Notes under the pieces: model-generated
The model's input: only the letters and a program-made list of their open reading frames with translations
The model's database searches: none
Told to the model about the DNA's origin: nothing
Shown here: positions 8,193 to 16,006 of the stretch, piece after piece
Position numbering within the stretch: the first letter of the stretch is position 1
Layout of the letters: every line of letters begins with the position of its first letter
Made by a program: the position numbers and the translations under genes
Source of the DNA: an uncultured Lachnospiraceae bacterium
GTDB taxonomy: Bacteria > Bacillota > Clostridia > Lachnospirales > Lachnospiraceae
Direction: 5' to 3'
DNA length: 64,000 nt
NCBI GenBank assembly: GCA_910584915.1
Contig: CAJUDM010000008.1
Location: forward strand, 62,001-126,000

Positions 8193-9638
8193 ATGATGAC
8201 AGGCGAACAATATGTGGAAAGTATGCGGAAGATGAACCTTCAGGTATATATGTTTGGCAAAAAGATTGATGACCCGGTGGACGATCCGATCCTCCGCCCT
8301 TCTTTAAATTCCGTAAAGGCGACCTACGACCTGGCGCAGGACCCGGAGTTTGAGGATCTGATGACAGTGACGTCCTCCCTGACGGGACAGAAGATCAACA
8401 GATTTTTACATATCCACCAGAGCACGGAGGATCTGATCAACAAAGTGAAGATGCAGAGGCTGCTGGGGCAGCAGACAGCGGCGTGTTTCCAGAGGTGTGT
8501 GGGCATGGATGCCTTCAACGCGGTGTTCAGCACGACATTTGAAGTGGACAAAAAGTACGGCACAAAGTACCATGAGAATTTTGTGAACTATGCGAAGTAT
8601 TGTCAGGAAAATGACTATACGGTGGACGGCGCCATGACAGATCCCAAGGGTGACAGAGGGCTGGCGCCCCATGCGCAGGAAGATCCGGACATGTACCTGC
8701 GGATCGTGGAGCGCAGGGAGGACGGCATTGTGGTGAGGGGCGCGAAAGCACACCAGACGGGTGCCATCAACTCCCAGGAGATGATCGTGATGCCGACGAT
8801 CTCCATGGGACCGGATGACAAGGACTATGCGGTGTCCTTTGCGGTCCCGACGGATGCGGAGGGCATCATCATGATCATCGGCAGGCAGTCCTGCGATACG
8901 AGAAAGCTGGAGGGCACGGAGCTGGATGTGGGAAACAGTGAGTTCGGCGGCGTGGAGGCGTTAGTGGTATTCAACGATGTGTTCGTGCCAAACGACAGGA
9001 TATTCCTGGCAGGGGAGACAGAGTTTGCGGGTATGCTGGTGGAGCGTTTCGCGGGCTACCACAGACAGAGCTACGGCGGCTGCAAGGTTGGCGTGGGCGA
9101 TGTGCTGATCGGCGCTTCTGCGCTGGCGGCGGATTACAACGGCTGCGCGAAGGCTTCCCATATCAAGGATAAGCTGATCGAGATGATGCACTTAAACGAG
9201 ACGTTATACTGCTGCGGCATCGCATGTTCCGCAGAGGGACATCCGACGGAGTCCGGCAACTATATCATCGACCTGCTGTTGGCGAATGTATGCAAGCAGA
9301 ACGTGACCAGATTCCCCTATGAGATCGCGCGCCTGGCGGAGGACATCGCGGGCGGCATCGTGGTGACGGCGCCCTCCGAGGCGGATCTGAAGGATCCTGA
9401 GATCGGACAGTATGTGGAGAAGTACCTGAAGGGCGCGAAGGGCGTTTCTGTGGAGAACCGTCTGAGAATACTGCGCCTGATCGAGAACCTGTGTCTCGGC
9501 ACGGCAGCGGTGGGATACCGGACGGAATCCCTGCACGGCGCGGGAAGCCCGCAGGCGCAGAGGATCATGATCTCCCGCCAGGGGAACCTGCCGATGAAGA
9601 AGGAGCTGGCGAAGAAGATCGCAAAGATCAGGGAGTGA
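8193..9638 (+). CDS. abfD: 4-hydroxybutyryl-CoA dehydratase / vinylacetyl-CoA delta-isomerase
   Basis: This enzyme dehydrates 4-hydroxybutyryl-CoA to crotonyl-CoA by a ketyl-radical mechanism using FAD and a [4Fe-4S] cluster. The 481-residue protein aligns throughout with Clostridium aminobutyricum AbfD. Cluster ligands are visible: Cys98 and Cys102 in ACFQRCVGMDAF, and the His and Cys of HRQSYGGCKVGVGD (C. aminobutyricum Cys99, Cys103, His292, Cys299). AGGAG at 8180-8184 supports ATG 8193. The product can be reduced to butyrate, and oxygen sensitivity of the family fits a strict anaerobe. Confidence 0.96.
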   Translation: MMTGEQYVESMRKMNLQVYMFGKKIDDPVDDPILRPSLNSVKATYDLAQDPEFEDLMTVTSSLTGQKINRFLHIHQSTEDLINKVKMQRLLGQQTAACFQRCVGMDAFNAVFSTTFEVDKKYGTKYHENFVNYAKYCQENDYTVDGAMTDPKGDRGLAPHAQEDPDMYLRIVERREDGIVVRGAKAHQTGAINSQEMIVMPTISMGPDDKDYAVSFAVPTDAEGIIMIIGRQSCDTRKLEGTELDVGNSEFGGVEALVVFNDVFVPNDRIFLAGETEFAGMLVERFAGYHRQSYGGCKVGVGDVLIGASALAADYNGCAKASHIKDKLIEMMHLNETLYCCGIACSAEGHPTESGNYIIDLLLANVCKQNVTRFPYEIARLAEDIAGGIVVTAPSEADLKDPEIGQYVEKYLKGAKGVSVENRLRILRLIENLCLGTAAVGYRTESLHGAGSPQAQRIMISRQGNLPMKKELAKKIAKIRE

Positions 9639-9796
9639 CCGGCGGAAGGGGCTCATGGCATCCCGCCGGGCAGTCCGCAGATAAAGAAAGAGCCTGCAGG
9701 GAAGGCTGCAGAGTTCAAAGGATGACAGCGGATAAAAGAAAAAAGCGCTGCCCCGACAATGTTCTGGCGGGGGCGGCATGGAAATGAGGAAGAGAA

Positions 9797-11095
9797 ATGG
9801 ACTGGCAGGAAATATATGAACAGCGCAAAATGACGGCTGAGGAAGCCATAAAACTGATCCACTCGGGCGACCGCGTCATGGTCGCCCACGCGGTGGGTGT
9901 GCCTCTGGCAATCACTGACGTATTGGTGGAGCACAAAGAAGATTATGAGAATGTGGAAATAGTCCAGATGGTATCCATGGGCAACGCGAAATTCTGCGAA
10001 CCCGGGACGGAAGGACATTTCAGGCTGAATTCTCTGTTTCTGGGAGTTCACTCCAAACCGGCGGTGAAGGAGGGAAGGGGGGATTTTACTCCCTGCTGTT
10101 TCAGCGAGATCCCGGGGCTCTTCGATGAGCTGATGCCGCTTGACGTGGCGGTCATCCAGGTGTCTCCTCCGGATAAGCACGGCTATGTGAGCTGCGGTGT
10201 CTCGGTGGATTATACCCTGCCCTCGGCGCAGAAGGCAAAGAGGGTGATCGCGCAGGTAAATAAGGAGATGCCCAGGACCTGGGGAGATACCTGTCTGCAT
10301 GTGTCGGAGATCGACTGTTTTGTGGAGATCGACCATCCGGTACTGGAGCTTGCTCTGCCCAACATCGGGGATGTGGAGCGCGCCATCGGGGAGAACTGTG
10401 CGAAGCTGATCAAGGACGGCGATACGCTGCAGCTGGGGATAGGCGCCATACCGGATGCGGTACTTCTGTTTTTGAAAGATAAGAAAGATCTGGGGATTCA
10501 TTCGGAGATGATCTCGGACGGCGTGGTGGAACTGATCGAGAGCGGCGTGGTCACAAATAAAAGGAAGACGCTGCATCCTGGGAAGGCAGTGGTCTCCTTC
10601 CTGATGGGGACAAAGAGGCTCTACGACTTCGCGGACGACAACCCGGCGATCGCCATGTACCCGGTGGATTATGTCAATGATCCTTATGTGATCGGGCAGA
10701 ACGACAACCTGGTGTCCATCAACTCCTGCGTGCAGGTGGACCTTATGGGACAGGTGGCATCGGAGAGCGTGGGGACTACACAGATCAGCGGCATCGGCGG
10801 GCAGGTCGATTTTGTGAGAGGGGCGAGGTTCAGCAGGGGCGGGCGTTCCATTATAGCGATCGGTTCCACAGCGGGGAAAGGAAGGATATCGAAGATCGTG
10901 CCGTTCCTGGATGAGGGTGCTGCAGTCACTACATCGAGAACGGATGTGGACTATATCGTGACAGAGTACGGCATCGCACATCTGCGGGGAAAGACGCTGA
11001 GGGACAGGGCGAGGGCGCTGATCGCGATAGCGCATCCCGATTTCAGGGAGGAATTGGTGAAGGCGTTTGAAGACCGTTTTCACTGTGTTTATTAA
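9797..11095 (+). CDS. cat2: 4-hydroxybutyrate CoA-transferase
   Basis: 432 residues, close to AbfT of C. aminobutyricum and Cat2 of C. kluyveri. It activates 4-hydroxybutyrate with CoA from acetyl-CoA or butyryl-CoA. The catalytic Glu is retained in GIHSEMISDGVVEL, and the glycine-rich CoA-site segments are present (LQLGIGAIPDAVL, ISGIGGQVDFVRGA). GAGGAAGAGAA precedes ATG 9797. Together with the dehydrogenase and dehydratase upstream this gives the full route from succinate semialdehyde to crotonyl-CoA. The 158 bp after abfD hold no gene. Confidence 0.95.
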   Translation: MDWQEIYEQRKMTAEEAIKLIHSGDRVMVAHAVGVPLAITDVLVEHKEDYENVEIVQMVSMGNAKFCEPGTEGHFRLNSLFLGVHSKPAVKEGRGDFTPCCFSEIPGLFDELMPLDVAVIQVSPPDKHGYVSCGVSVDYTLPSAQKAKRVIAQVNKEMPRTWGDTCLHVSEIDCFVEIDHPVLELALPNIGDVERAIGENCAKLIKDGDTLQLGIGAIPDAVLLFLKDKKDLGIHSEMISDGVVELIESGVVTNKRKTLHPGKAVVSFLMGTKRLYDFADDNPAIAMYPVDYVNDPYVIGQNDNLVSINSCVQVDLMGQVASESVGTTQISGIGGQVDFVRGARFSRGGRSIIAIGSTAGKGRISKIVPFLDEGAAVTTSRTDVDYIVTEYGIAHLRGKTLRDRARALIAIAHPDFREELVKAFEDRFHCVY

Positions 11096-11150
11096 AAGCG
11101 GGAAATAGAAGGAAGATATTCTGACAAAACAGCGCAGAGAGGGGGAAGAT

Positions 11151-11435
11151 GTGAGCAGGGAAATGCATGTGATAGAGGAGATCCTGGAAAAGTACGTCCG
11201 CCCGGGGCTGCGGGATCACGGCGGGAATATCGAGGCCGACGCTGTCAGGGACGGAATCCTGTATGTGAGGCTTAAGGGGCATTGCAGCAGCTGTCCCTCG
11301 GCAAAGTACACGCTGGAGAGCCTGATCAAAGAGGAAGTCCTGAAGCATACCGATGTCGTAAAGGATGTCCGGCTGCTGGAGGAGGTCAGCGAAGAACTGT
11401 ATGATTTTGCAAAACGGATACTGTCGGGAAGATAA
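11151..11435 (+). CDS. NifU-like C-terminal domain protein (Fe-S cluster scaffold/carrier)
   Basis: 94-residue single-domain NifU/Nfu protein. The CxxC cluster motif is GHCSSCPSAKYTLESL, preceded by the typical VRPGLRDHGGNIEADAV. The start is GTG 11151 behind GAGAGGGGGA. Nfu proteins carry or transfer [4Fe-4S] clusters. It lies 55 bp after the CoA-transferase, and the dehydratase AbfD needs a [4Fe-4S] cluster, so a role in maturing that enzyme is a reasonable inference but unproven. A terminator-like hairpin 136 bp after its stop would end the transcript. Confidence 0.85.
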   Translation: MSREMHVIEEILEKYVRPGLRDHGGNIEADAVRDGILYVRLKGHCSSCPSAKYTLESLIKEEVLKHTDVVKDVRLLEEVSEELYDFAKRILSGR

Positions 11436-11570
11436 ATGCCTGTGCAGATCGGAATTAAATACTGCGGCATGTGGACCTTTGTTATGACAGGCCCCTTTAC
11501 GCCGCAGAGACTTAATATATTGTCGATGGAAAATCAGGGAACGACATCCTGCTTTTGTGATCGGAGCCAA

Positions 11571-11603
11571 AAAACAGGGAGAGTATTCCTCCTGTTTCCT
11601 TTT
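11571..11603 (+). terminator. Intrinsic terminator after the 4-hydroxybutyrate cluster
   Basis: The arms AAACAGG and CCTGTTT, with inner GGAG/CTCC-type pairing, form a hairpin followed by CCTTTTG. It lies downstream of the NifU-like gene and likely closes the catabolic operon. The remaining gap to 11805 holds a perfect 7-bp stem with a GAA loop at 11698-11714 (TCACAGC/GCTGTGA) and no convincing gene. Confidence 0.6.
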
Positions 11604-11805
11604 GCGATAAAGTGTGTTATATGATAGTATAGTGGAGAGGAAATGTATATTAGTGTGAGAAAAGCCTGAAATATGGCATTCTCCGCACGAATTTGAGTCA
11701 CAGCGAAGCTGTGATATAGCGGTTAGCGTGTAATGTGCCGGTTTGCTCTTCAGGGGTTAAGCATCATGATGATCATGCAGATCTCAGAAAGGATATCCTC
11801 AGCTT

Positions 11806-12711
11806 ATGAAACTTCAACATTTTTCTTCATTAGAAGAGGCATTTACATCGCTTTTCGGAAACGGCGCAGCGATCGCGAAGGTCGAGCGGATTTTCGGAGG
11901 CGATATCAACGAGTCGTATGGTCTGACATTGACGGAGGGGCACCATATCTTTATGAAGGCAAACAGCGGGGAGGATGTATCCTTTTTTGCTGCGGAAGCA
12001 GCGGGGCTTTGCGCCATTGCCGGAACAAAGGCTGTCGGCACGCCGCAGATCCTGGGCTATGGGGCAGATGCGGGCAGGATGGGAAAAGCTTTTCTGCTCT
12101 TAGAGTTCGTCTCTCCGGGGAGGAGGAGGCGGGATTACTGGGAAACGCTGGGGCATGAGCTGGCGGACATGCACAGGGCGGATACGGCGGAATACACGGC
12201 TGGCAGAAGGTTCGGTTTTAGCCGGGATAACTATATCGGGCTACGGGAACAGGTCAATACGCCGAGGGAAAGTTTTATCACATTTTTCCGGGACTGCCGT
12301 CTTGTGCCGCAGTTTCGGGCAGCGAAGGGCTGTTTCGACAAAAAGGACATGCGGAAGGCTGCATGGCTTCTGGACCACCTGGAGGATTTTCTTGCGGAGC
12401 CGGAGCATCCGTCGCTTCTGCACGGGGATCTGTGGGCGGGGAATGTCATGACAGGCAGTGACGGCAGGGCGTGGCTGATCGATCCGGCGGTCTATGTGGG
12501 ACATGCGGAGGCGGATATTGCCATGACCGAGCTGTTCGGAGGATTTCCGGCGGCATTTTATGGCGCTTACAGGGAGGCGGGAATGTTGCAGCCGGAGTAC
12601 AGGGAGCGGCGCGATCTGTATAACCTGTACCATTTACTGAACCATCTGAATATGTTCGGCGGCAGCTATTTGGCGTCAGTGAGGCGGATATTGGAGAGGT
12701 ATGCGCCGTGA
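11806..12711 (+). CDS. Fructosamine kinase family protein (APH-like kinase fold)
   Basis: 301 residues of the fructosamine-3-kinase/aminoglycoside phosphotransferase fold. The catalytic loop HGDLWAGNVM carries the Asp, and the metal-binding LIDPAVYVGHAEADIAM is characteristic of fructosamine kinases. Bacterial members phosphorylate protein-bound or free ribulosamine/fructosamine adducts so that they decompose (deglycation), or act on related small molecules. It is a single gene between two terminator-like hairpins. No antibiotic-resistance context is visible, so aminoglycoside kinase activity is unlikely. Confidence 0.85.
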   Translation: MKLQHFSSLEEAFTSLFGNGAAIAKVERIFGGDINESYGLTLTEGHHIFMKANSGEDVSFFAAEAAGLCAIAGTKAVGTPQILGYGADAGRMGKAFLLLEFVSPGRRRRDYWETLGHELADMHRADTAEYTAGRRFGFSRDNYIGLREQVNTPRESFITFFRDCRLVPQFRAAKGCFDKKDMRKAAWLLDHLEDFLAEPEHPSLLHGDLWAGNVMTGSDGRAWLIDPAVYVGHAEADIAMTELFGGFPAAFYGAYREAGMLQPEYRERRDLYNLYHLLNHLNMFGGSYLASVRRILERYAP

Positions 12712-12767
12712 GCCGGTGAAGGTATGGCGATACAAAATGGAACTGCGCATATGAGGACTGTTGTTAT

Positions 12768-12798
12768 ATTACAGGAACCGCTTCGCGAACCCTGTAAT
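12768..12798. repeat. Intergenic inverted repeat
   Basis: ATTACAGG and CCTGTAAT are perfect 8-bp arms around a 15-nt loop that itself contains CGCTTCGCG. It sits about 60 bp after the fructosamine kinase stop. No T-tract follows, so it is not a canonical terminator. It could be a processing or mRNA-stability element. Confidence 0.5.
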
Positions 12799-12858
12799 CG
12801 ATTTCGACGCTAAAAACGCGTTTTTTCATAAGGTATATTATACAATAAATATAAGGAG

Positions 12859-12898
12859 GCTGTCCTGTCAATGGGTTCTGTTGGCAGGCAGCTTTTTT
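12859..12898 (+). terminator. Intrinsic terminator
   Basis: The arms GCTGTCCTGTCAA and TTGGCAGGCAGC pair with one bulge and are followed by TTTTTT. An orphan ribosome-site-like ATAAGGAGG overlaps its left edge, but the downstream frame gives only 28 codons. Confidence 0.7.
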
Positions 12899-12986
12899 GC
12901 TTGCCCGACATAAGGATTCATGGTAGGATGAAAACAGGAAACGGTTTGGGCTTATAGGTTACGAAACAGCGGGGAGGAAAAATACG

Positions 12987-13492
12987 ATGGCTAAAAAATT
13001 TAATGTGACAGGCCTCTGTGTACCTGAAAAACATTATATGGCTGATTTGTCAAAACGTGTCAGGGAGATACGGAAGATGATCGATGCCGGAGACTATTTT
13101 ACGATAAACCGTGGGCGCCAGTATGGAAAGACAACTACATTGGCGGCAATCGCGAAGAAAAATTTTTAGAAGAAGAAGGACGACGCTATTTTCTTCTTTA
13201 CCTGCGTCCGATCATCAATGGCACAGGGAATTATTACGTTGAATCGCGTACAAGGAGCCTTAAAAGAACGGATATTATTGTAGACTACTGTGGTGATCAG
13301 TTTGTGGTGGAGACAAAAATATGGCGCGGGAATGAGTATAATCTGCGGGGAGAACATCAGCTTGCGGAATATCTGGAAGATTATGGGCTGAACAAAGGTT
13401 ATCTGTTGAGTTTTAATTTTAACAGAAAAAAACAGATTGGAGTTCATGAAATACATGTGGATGGAAAGACAGTAATTGAAGCAGTTGTGTGA
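12987..13492 (+). pseudogene. Remnant of an AAA-ATPase-like / PD-(D/E)XK nuclease-domain protein
   Basis: The first about 58 codons (from ATG 12987) encode the start of an AAA-ATPase-like protein, including a P-loop in GRQYGKTTT. From about 13160 the similarity continues in another frame: RRYFLLYLRPIINGTGNYYVE, then RTDIIVDY and FVVETKIWRG, which are the acidic residues and ExK of a PD-(D/E)XK nuclease domain, ending at 13492. Full-length relatives are about 500 residues, so roughly 350 central residues and the frame have been lost. The junction lies in an AAGAA-rich stretch. These genes are usually multicopy in Lachnospiraceae and Bacteroidetes. The remnant is unlikely to be functional. Confidence 0.8.
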
Positions 13493-13566
13493 AAGTTATT
13501 TAATGATGCAGGCATATGGCATAAGACTGTACGCCTGTATTTTTGCATAATAAAAGTAAAATATAC

Positions 13567-13617
13567 TTGACAAAATGCTATTGAATGAATAAAATAAAAA
13601 TGTAAGATATATTTTAC
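13567..13617 (+). promoter_or_regulatory. SigA-type promoter and probable operator of the XRE gene
   Basis: TTGACA (13567-13572), a 17-bp spacer and TAAAAT (13590-13595) form a near-consensus promoter. Just downstream TGTAA-N8-TTACA (13600-13617) is a perfect inverted repeat, and AAGTA-N5-TACTT (13553-13567) touches the -35. The arrangement suggests autorepression by the XRE protein encoded next. Confidence 0.75.
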
Positions 13618-13643
13618 AAAATGTAATTAAAAAGGAGGCGCAC

Positions 13644-13862
13644 GTGAAAAATCTGAAATTAAAGTCTGCCAGGGCGGCGCTTGATATGTCCCAGCAGGAG
13701 CTGGCGGAAGCGGTGGGCGTATCGCGGCAGACGATCAATGCGATAGAAAAAGGGGACTATAACCCTACTATCAGGCTGTGCAGGGCAATATGCAGAGCGC
13801 TTGGGAAAACATTGGATGATTTATTCTGGGAGGAAGAGGAGCATGAAGAAAATAAAAAATAA
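13644..13862 (+). CDS. Small XRE-family helix-turn-helix regulator
   Basis: 72 residues consisting almost only of a helix-turn-helix domain (SQQELAEAVGVSRQTINAIE, then NPTIRLCRAICRALGKTLDD). Start GTG 13644 follows AAAGGAGG. Regulators of this YozG/PBSX type commonly pair with a small integral-membrane protein, as here. The next gene begins inside its 3' end, 20 bp before the stop. Inverted repeats at its promoter suggest autoregulation. The physiological signal is unknown. Confidence 0.88.
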   Translation: MKNLKLKSARAALDMSQQELAEAVGVSRQTINAIEKGDYNPTIRLCRAICRALGKTLDDLFWEEEEHEENKK

Positions 13863-14304
13863 TCTGGATGAGATGCAGGAGATAAACGCGCTGAAAATTG
13901 CGGAGAGAAGTTTCTGGATCATGTTTTTTGGGCTGGTGGCTGCCATTTTGGTGCAGAGTTTTCTGTGCAGGGAAAAGGTGCTCGGCTATGTGGCTGGGGA
14001 GACGATCGTACTGTGTGCCGGCGGCGCGTATCAGGTTGCGGCAGGCATCAGGAGGGGCATCTGGGACAGGAGGCTTGCCGCGACGGCAAAGTCCAATCTT
14101 GTCGTGAGTTTTATCTGTTCGCTGGTGTTTGCGGTGATATTCGGCGTGATCAATTATGCGCGGTACGGTATGGGAAAGATTGCGCTGGAAAGTGCGGCGA
14201 TTTTTTTTCTTGCTATCTTTGTTTTATGTTTTATCATTTTGTCTGTCATGTTGATTTTTTATAAAAAGAAGCAGAGGGAGCTGGAGGAGGAAGACGGAGA
14301 ATAG
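13843..14304 (+). CDS. Small integral membrane protein coupled to an XRE regulator
   Basis: 153 residues with about four hydrophobic helices: WIMFFGLVAAILVQSF, a second around ETIVLCAGGAYQVAAG, then VVSFICSLVFAVIFGVINYA and a long C-terminal one (AAIFFLAIFVLCFIILSVML), ending in a charged KKKQRELEEE tail. ATG 13843 has GAGGAAGAGGAG upstream and lies inside the regulator gene, so translation is coupled. It resembles the DUF6773-like membrane partners of small XRE regulators. No catalytic motif is visible. Confidence 0.75.
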   Translation: MKKIKNNLDEMQEINALKIAERSFWIMFFGLVAAILVQSFLCREKVLGYVAGETIVLCAGGAYQVAAGIRRGIWDRRLAATAKSNLVVSFICSLVFAVIFGVINYARYGMGKIALESAAIFFLAIFVLCFIILSVMLIFYKKKQRELEEEDGE

Positions 14305-14342
14305 TTCAGCCATTCAAACGAATTGGTGGAGTTCATAGGTCA

Positions 14343-14373
14343 GCCGGAAGGAGCATTTTATGTTCCCTCCGGC
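14343..14373. terminator. Hairpin between convergent genes
   Basis: GCCGGAAGGA and TCCCTCCGGC form a strong stem between the membrane-protein gene and the argG 3' end. Neither side has a clear U-tract, so termination is only probable. Confidence 0.45.
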
Positions 14374-14403
14374 ATCATCCACTAAATGTTTAATACCGCT
14401 GCA

Positions 14404-15624
14404 TTATTGATCTTCTTTGACCGCCTGCATCTTCATAGCCCTCACCTTGGAGGAGAGCCCGAACAGGTTGATAAAACCGTTTGCGTCGTGGTGGTCGTAG
14501 AGGTCGCCGGTGGTGAAGGAGGCGATGCTCTCATTGTACAGGGAGTAGGGGGATGTGGTTCCCGCCTTGATGATATTGCCCTTGTACAGTTTGAATTTCA
14601 CTTCCCCGGTCACATACTGCTGGGTGCTCTCGATAAACGCCTGCACCGCCTCGCGCAGCGGTGTGAACCATTTCCCTTCGTAGACGATCTGTGCGAGTTT
14701 GTTGCCCATATCCATCTTTAGCGCGTAGGTGTCGCGGTCTAAGATCAGCTCCTCGAGCTGCTGGTGTGCCTCGTAGAGGATGGTGCCGCCGGGTGTCTCA
14801 TAGACGCCGCGGGATTTCATGCCGACCACGCGGTTTTCCACGATATCGATGATGCCAATGCCGTGTTTGCCGCCGAGTTCGTTCAGGGTGCGGATGATAT
14901 CGGAAACTTTCATCTTTTTGCCGTTGACAGATACGGGAATACCTTTTTCAAAAGCCATGGTCACATATTCGCCCTCATCGGGAGCCTTCTCGGGGCTTAC
15001 GCCGAGCACAAGGAGATGGTCGTAGTTGGGCTCGGCGGCGGGATCTTCCAGTTCCAGTCCTTCGTGGCTGATATGCCAGATATTGCGGTCGCGGCTGTAG
15101 CTGTTGTCCGCGGAGAACGGAAGGTCGATGCCGTGGGCTTTGCAGTATTCGATCTCATCCTCCCGGGACTGAAGCGTCCACTTATCGTTCCGCCAGGGAG
15201 CGATGATCTTTAAGTCGGGAGCCAGAGCCTTGATGCCCAGTTCAAAGCGGATCTGGTCGTTGCCCTTGCCGGTTGCGCCGTGGCAGATGGCGGTTGCGCC
15301 TTCCTTGCGGGCGATCTCCACAAGGCGTTTTGCGATAGCGGGGCGCGCCATGGAGGTTCCTAAAAGGTATTTGTCCTCATACACGGCGTGTGCCTGTACA
15401 CAGGGGACGACATAATTGTCGCAGAAGTCGTCCGTGATATCTTCTATATATAATTTGGAAGCGCCGCAGAACGCCGCGCGCTCTTCGAGCCCGTCCAACT
15501 CATTTCCCTGTCCGCAGTCCGCGCAGACGCAGATCACTTCATAGTCAAAATTTTCTTTGAGCCAGGGGATGATAGCAGTTGTATCAAGTCCGCCGGAGTA
15601 TGCCAGAATTACTTTTTCTTTCAT
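14404..15624 (-). CDS. argG: Argininosuccinate synthase
   Basis: ArgG joins citrulline and aspartate with ATP to give argininosuccinate. The 406-residue protein has the N-type ATP pyrophosphatase loop (LAYSGGLDTTAIIPWL) and the conserved family segments GATGKGNDQIRFE and TYALKMDMGNKLAQ. The start is set by AAAGGA on the complementary strand just upstream. It is transcribed away from the argCBD genes, and the intergenic region carries ArgR-like boxes. argH is not in the window. Confidence 0.97.
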   Translation of the reverse strand: MKEKVILAYSGGLDTTAIIPWLKENFDYEVICVCADCGQGNELDGLEERAAFCGASKLYIEDITDDFCDNYVVPCVQAHAVYEDKYLLGTSMARPAIAKRLVEIARKEGATAICHGATGKGNDQIRFELGIKALAPDLKIIAPWRNDKWTLQSREDEIEYCKAHGIDLPFSADNSYSRDRNIWHISHEGLELEDPAAEPNYDHLLVLGVSPEKAPDEGEYVTMAFEKGIPVSVNGKKMKVSDIIRTLNELGGKHGIGIIDIVENRVVGMKSRGVYETPGGTILYEAHQQLEELILDRDTYALKMDMGNKLAQIVYEGKWFTPLREAVQAFIESTQQYVTGEVKFKLYKGNIIKAGTTSPYSLYNESIASFTTGDLYDHHDANGFINLFGLSSKVRAMKMQAVKEDQ

Positions 15625-15723
15625 GGTATGTACCAGTCCTTTCTTATACTATTATGTGTGGTTAAAATTTATATACTTTGCATATCAGAATAGTGGAAGG
15701 TTTTGCGAAACCCTGCATGAACT

Positions 15724-15752
15724 AATATACAATAGGGAGGAAATAAATGCAA
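15724..15752 (-). promoter_or_regulatory. Candidate argG promoter
   Basis: On the minus strand TTGCAT (complement of 15747-15752), a 17-bp spacer and TATATT (complement of 15724-15729) form a SigA-like promoter about 100 bp upstream of argG. A degenerate palindrome GTGTA-N6-TACAT lies immediately upstream (15754-15769). Confidence 0.55.
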
Positions 15753-15812
15753 GTGTAAAAATATACATTTTTCATCGCTGTTTTTACAAGTTGTTTGTAT
15801 AAATATGAAAAA

Positions 15813-15852
15813 TAGATGAATATTATGCATTTGTATTGCATTATTATGCAAA
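15813..15852. promoter_or_regulatory. Pair of ArgR-like boxes
   Basis: TGAATATTATGCAT (15817-15830) and TTGCATTATTATGCAA (15836-15851) resemble the ARG-box consensus (TGAATAATTATTCA-like half-sites) and are spaced about two helical turns apart, as expected for hexameric ArgR/AhrC. They lie between argG and the DUF4026 gene, nearer to the latter, and about 60 bp upstream of the argG -35. Confidence 0.6.
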
Positions 15853-15911
15853 ATGATGTATAACTGATAACAGCTTGAAGTGTCTGTCTGGTAAAAGAAG
15901 GCTTAAAATGG

Positions 15912-15940
15912 TTGAGAAGTTTTGGCAGGTAGAGTATAAT
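15912..15940 (+). promoter_or_regulatory. SigA-type promoter for the DUF4026 gene
   Basis: TTGAGA (15912-15917), 17-bp spacer, TATAAT (15935-15940). It leaves a leader of about 60 nt before ATG 16007. Confidence 0.7.
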
Positions 15941-16006
15941 CAAGCGGGTTGAAGGTGTGCCTGCGGCTCAAAGTATGCAGATTGTAGAAAGGGCAGGGTT
16001 ATTTTT

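Noticed and set aside
9653..11083. 476-codon open frame on the minus strand opposite the 4-hydroxybutyrate CoA-transferase gene
   Set aside because: It is a frame shadow: no family motifs, unusual His/Arg-rich composition, and the plus strand encodes a well-matched enzyme over the same bases.
11436..11624. 62-codon frame after the NifU-like gene
   Set aside because: No ribosome site, no recognisable motif, and it runs through the terminator hairpin.
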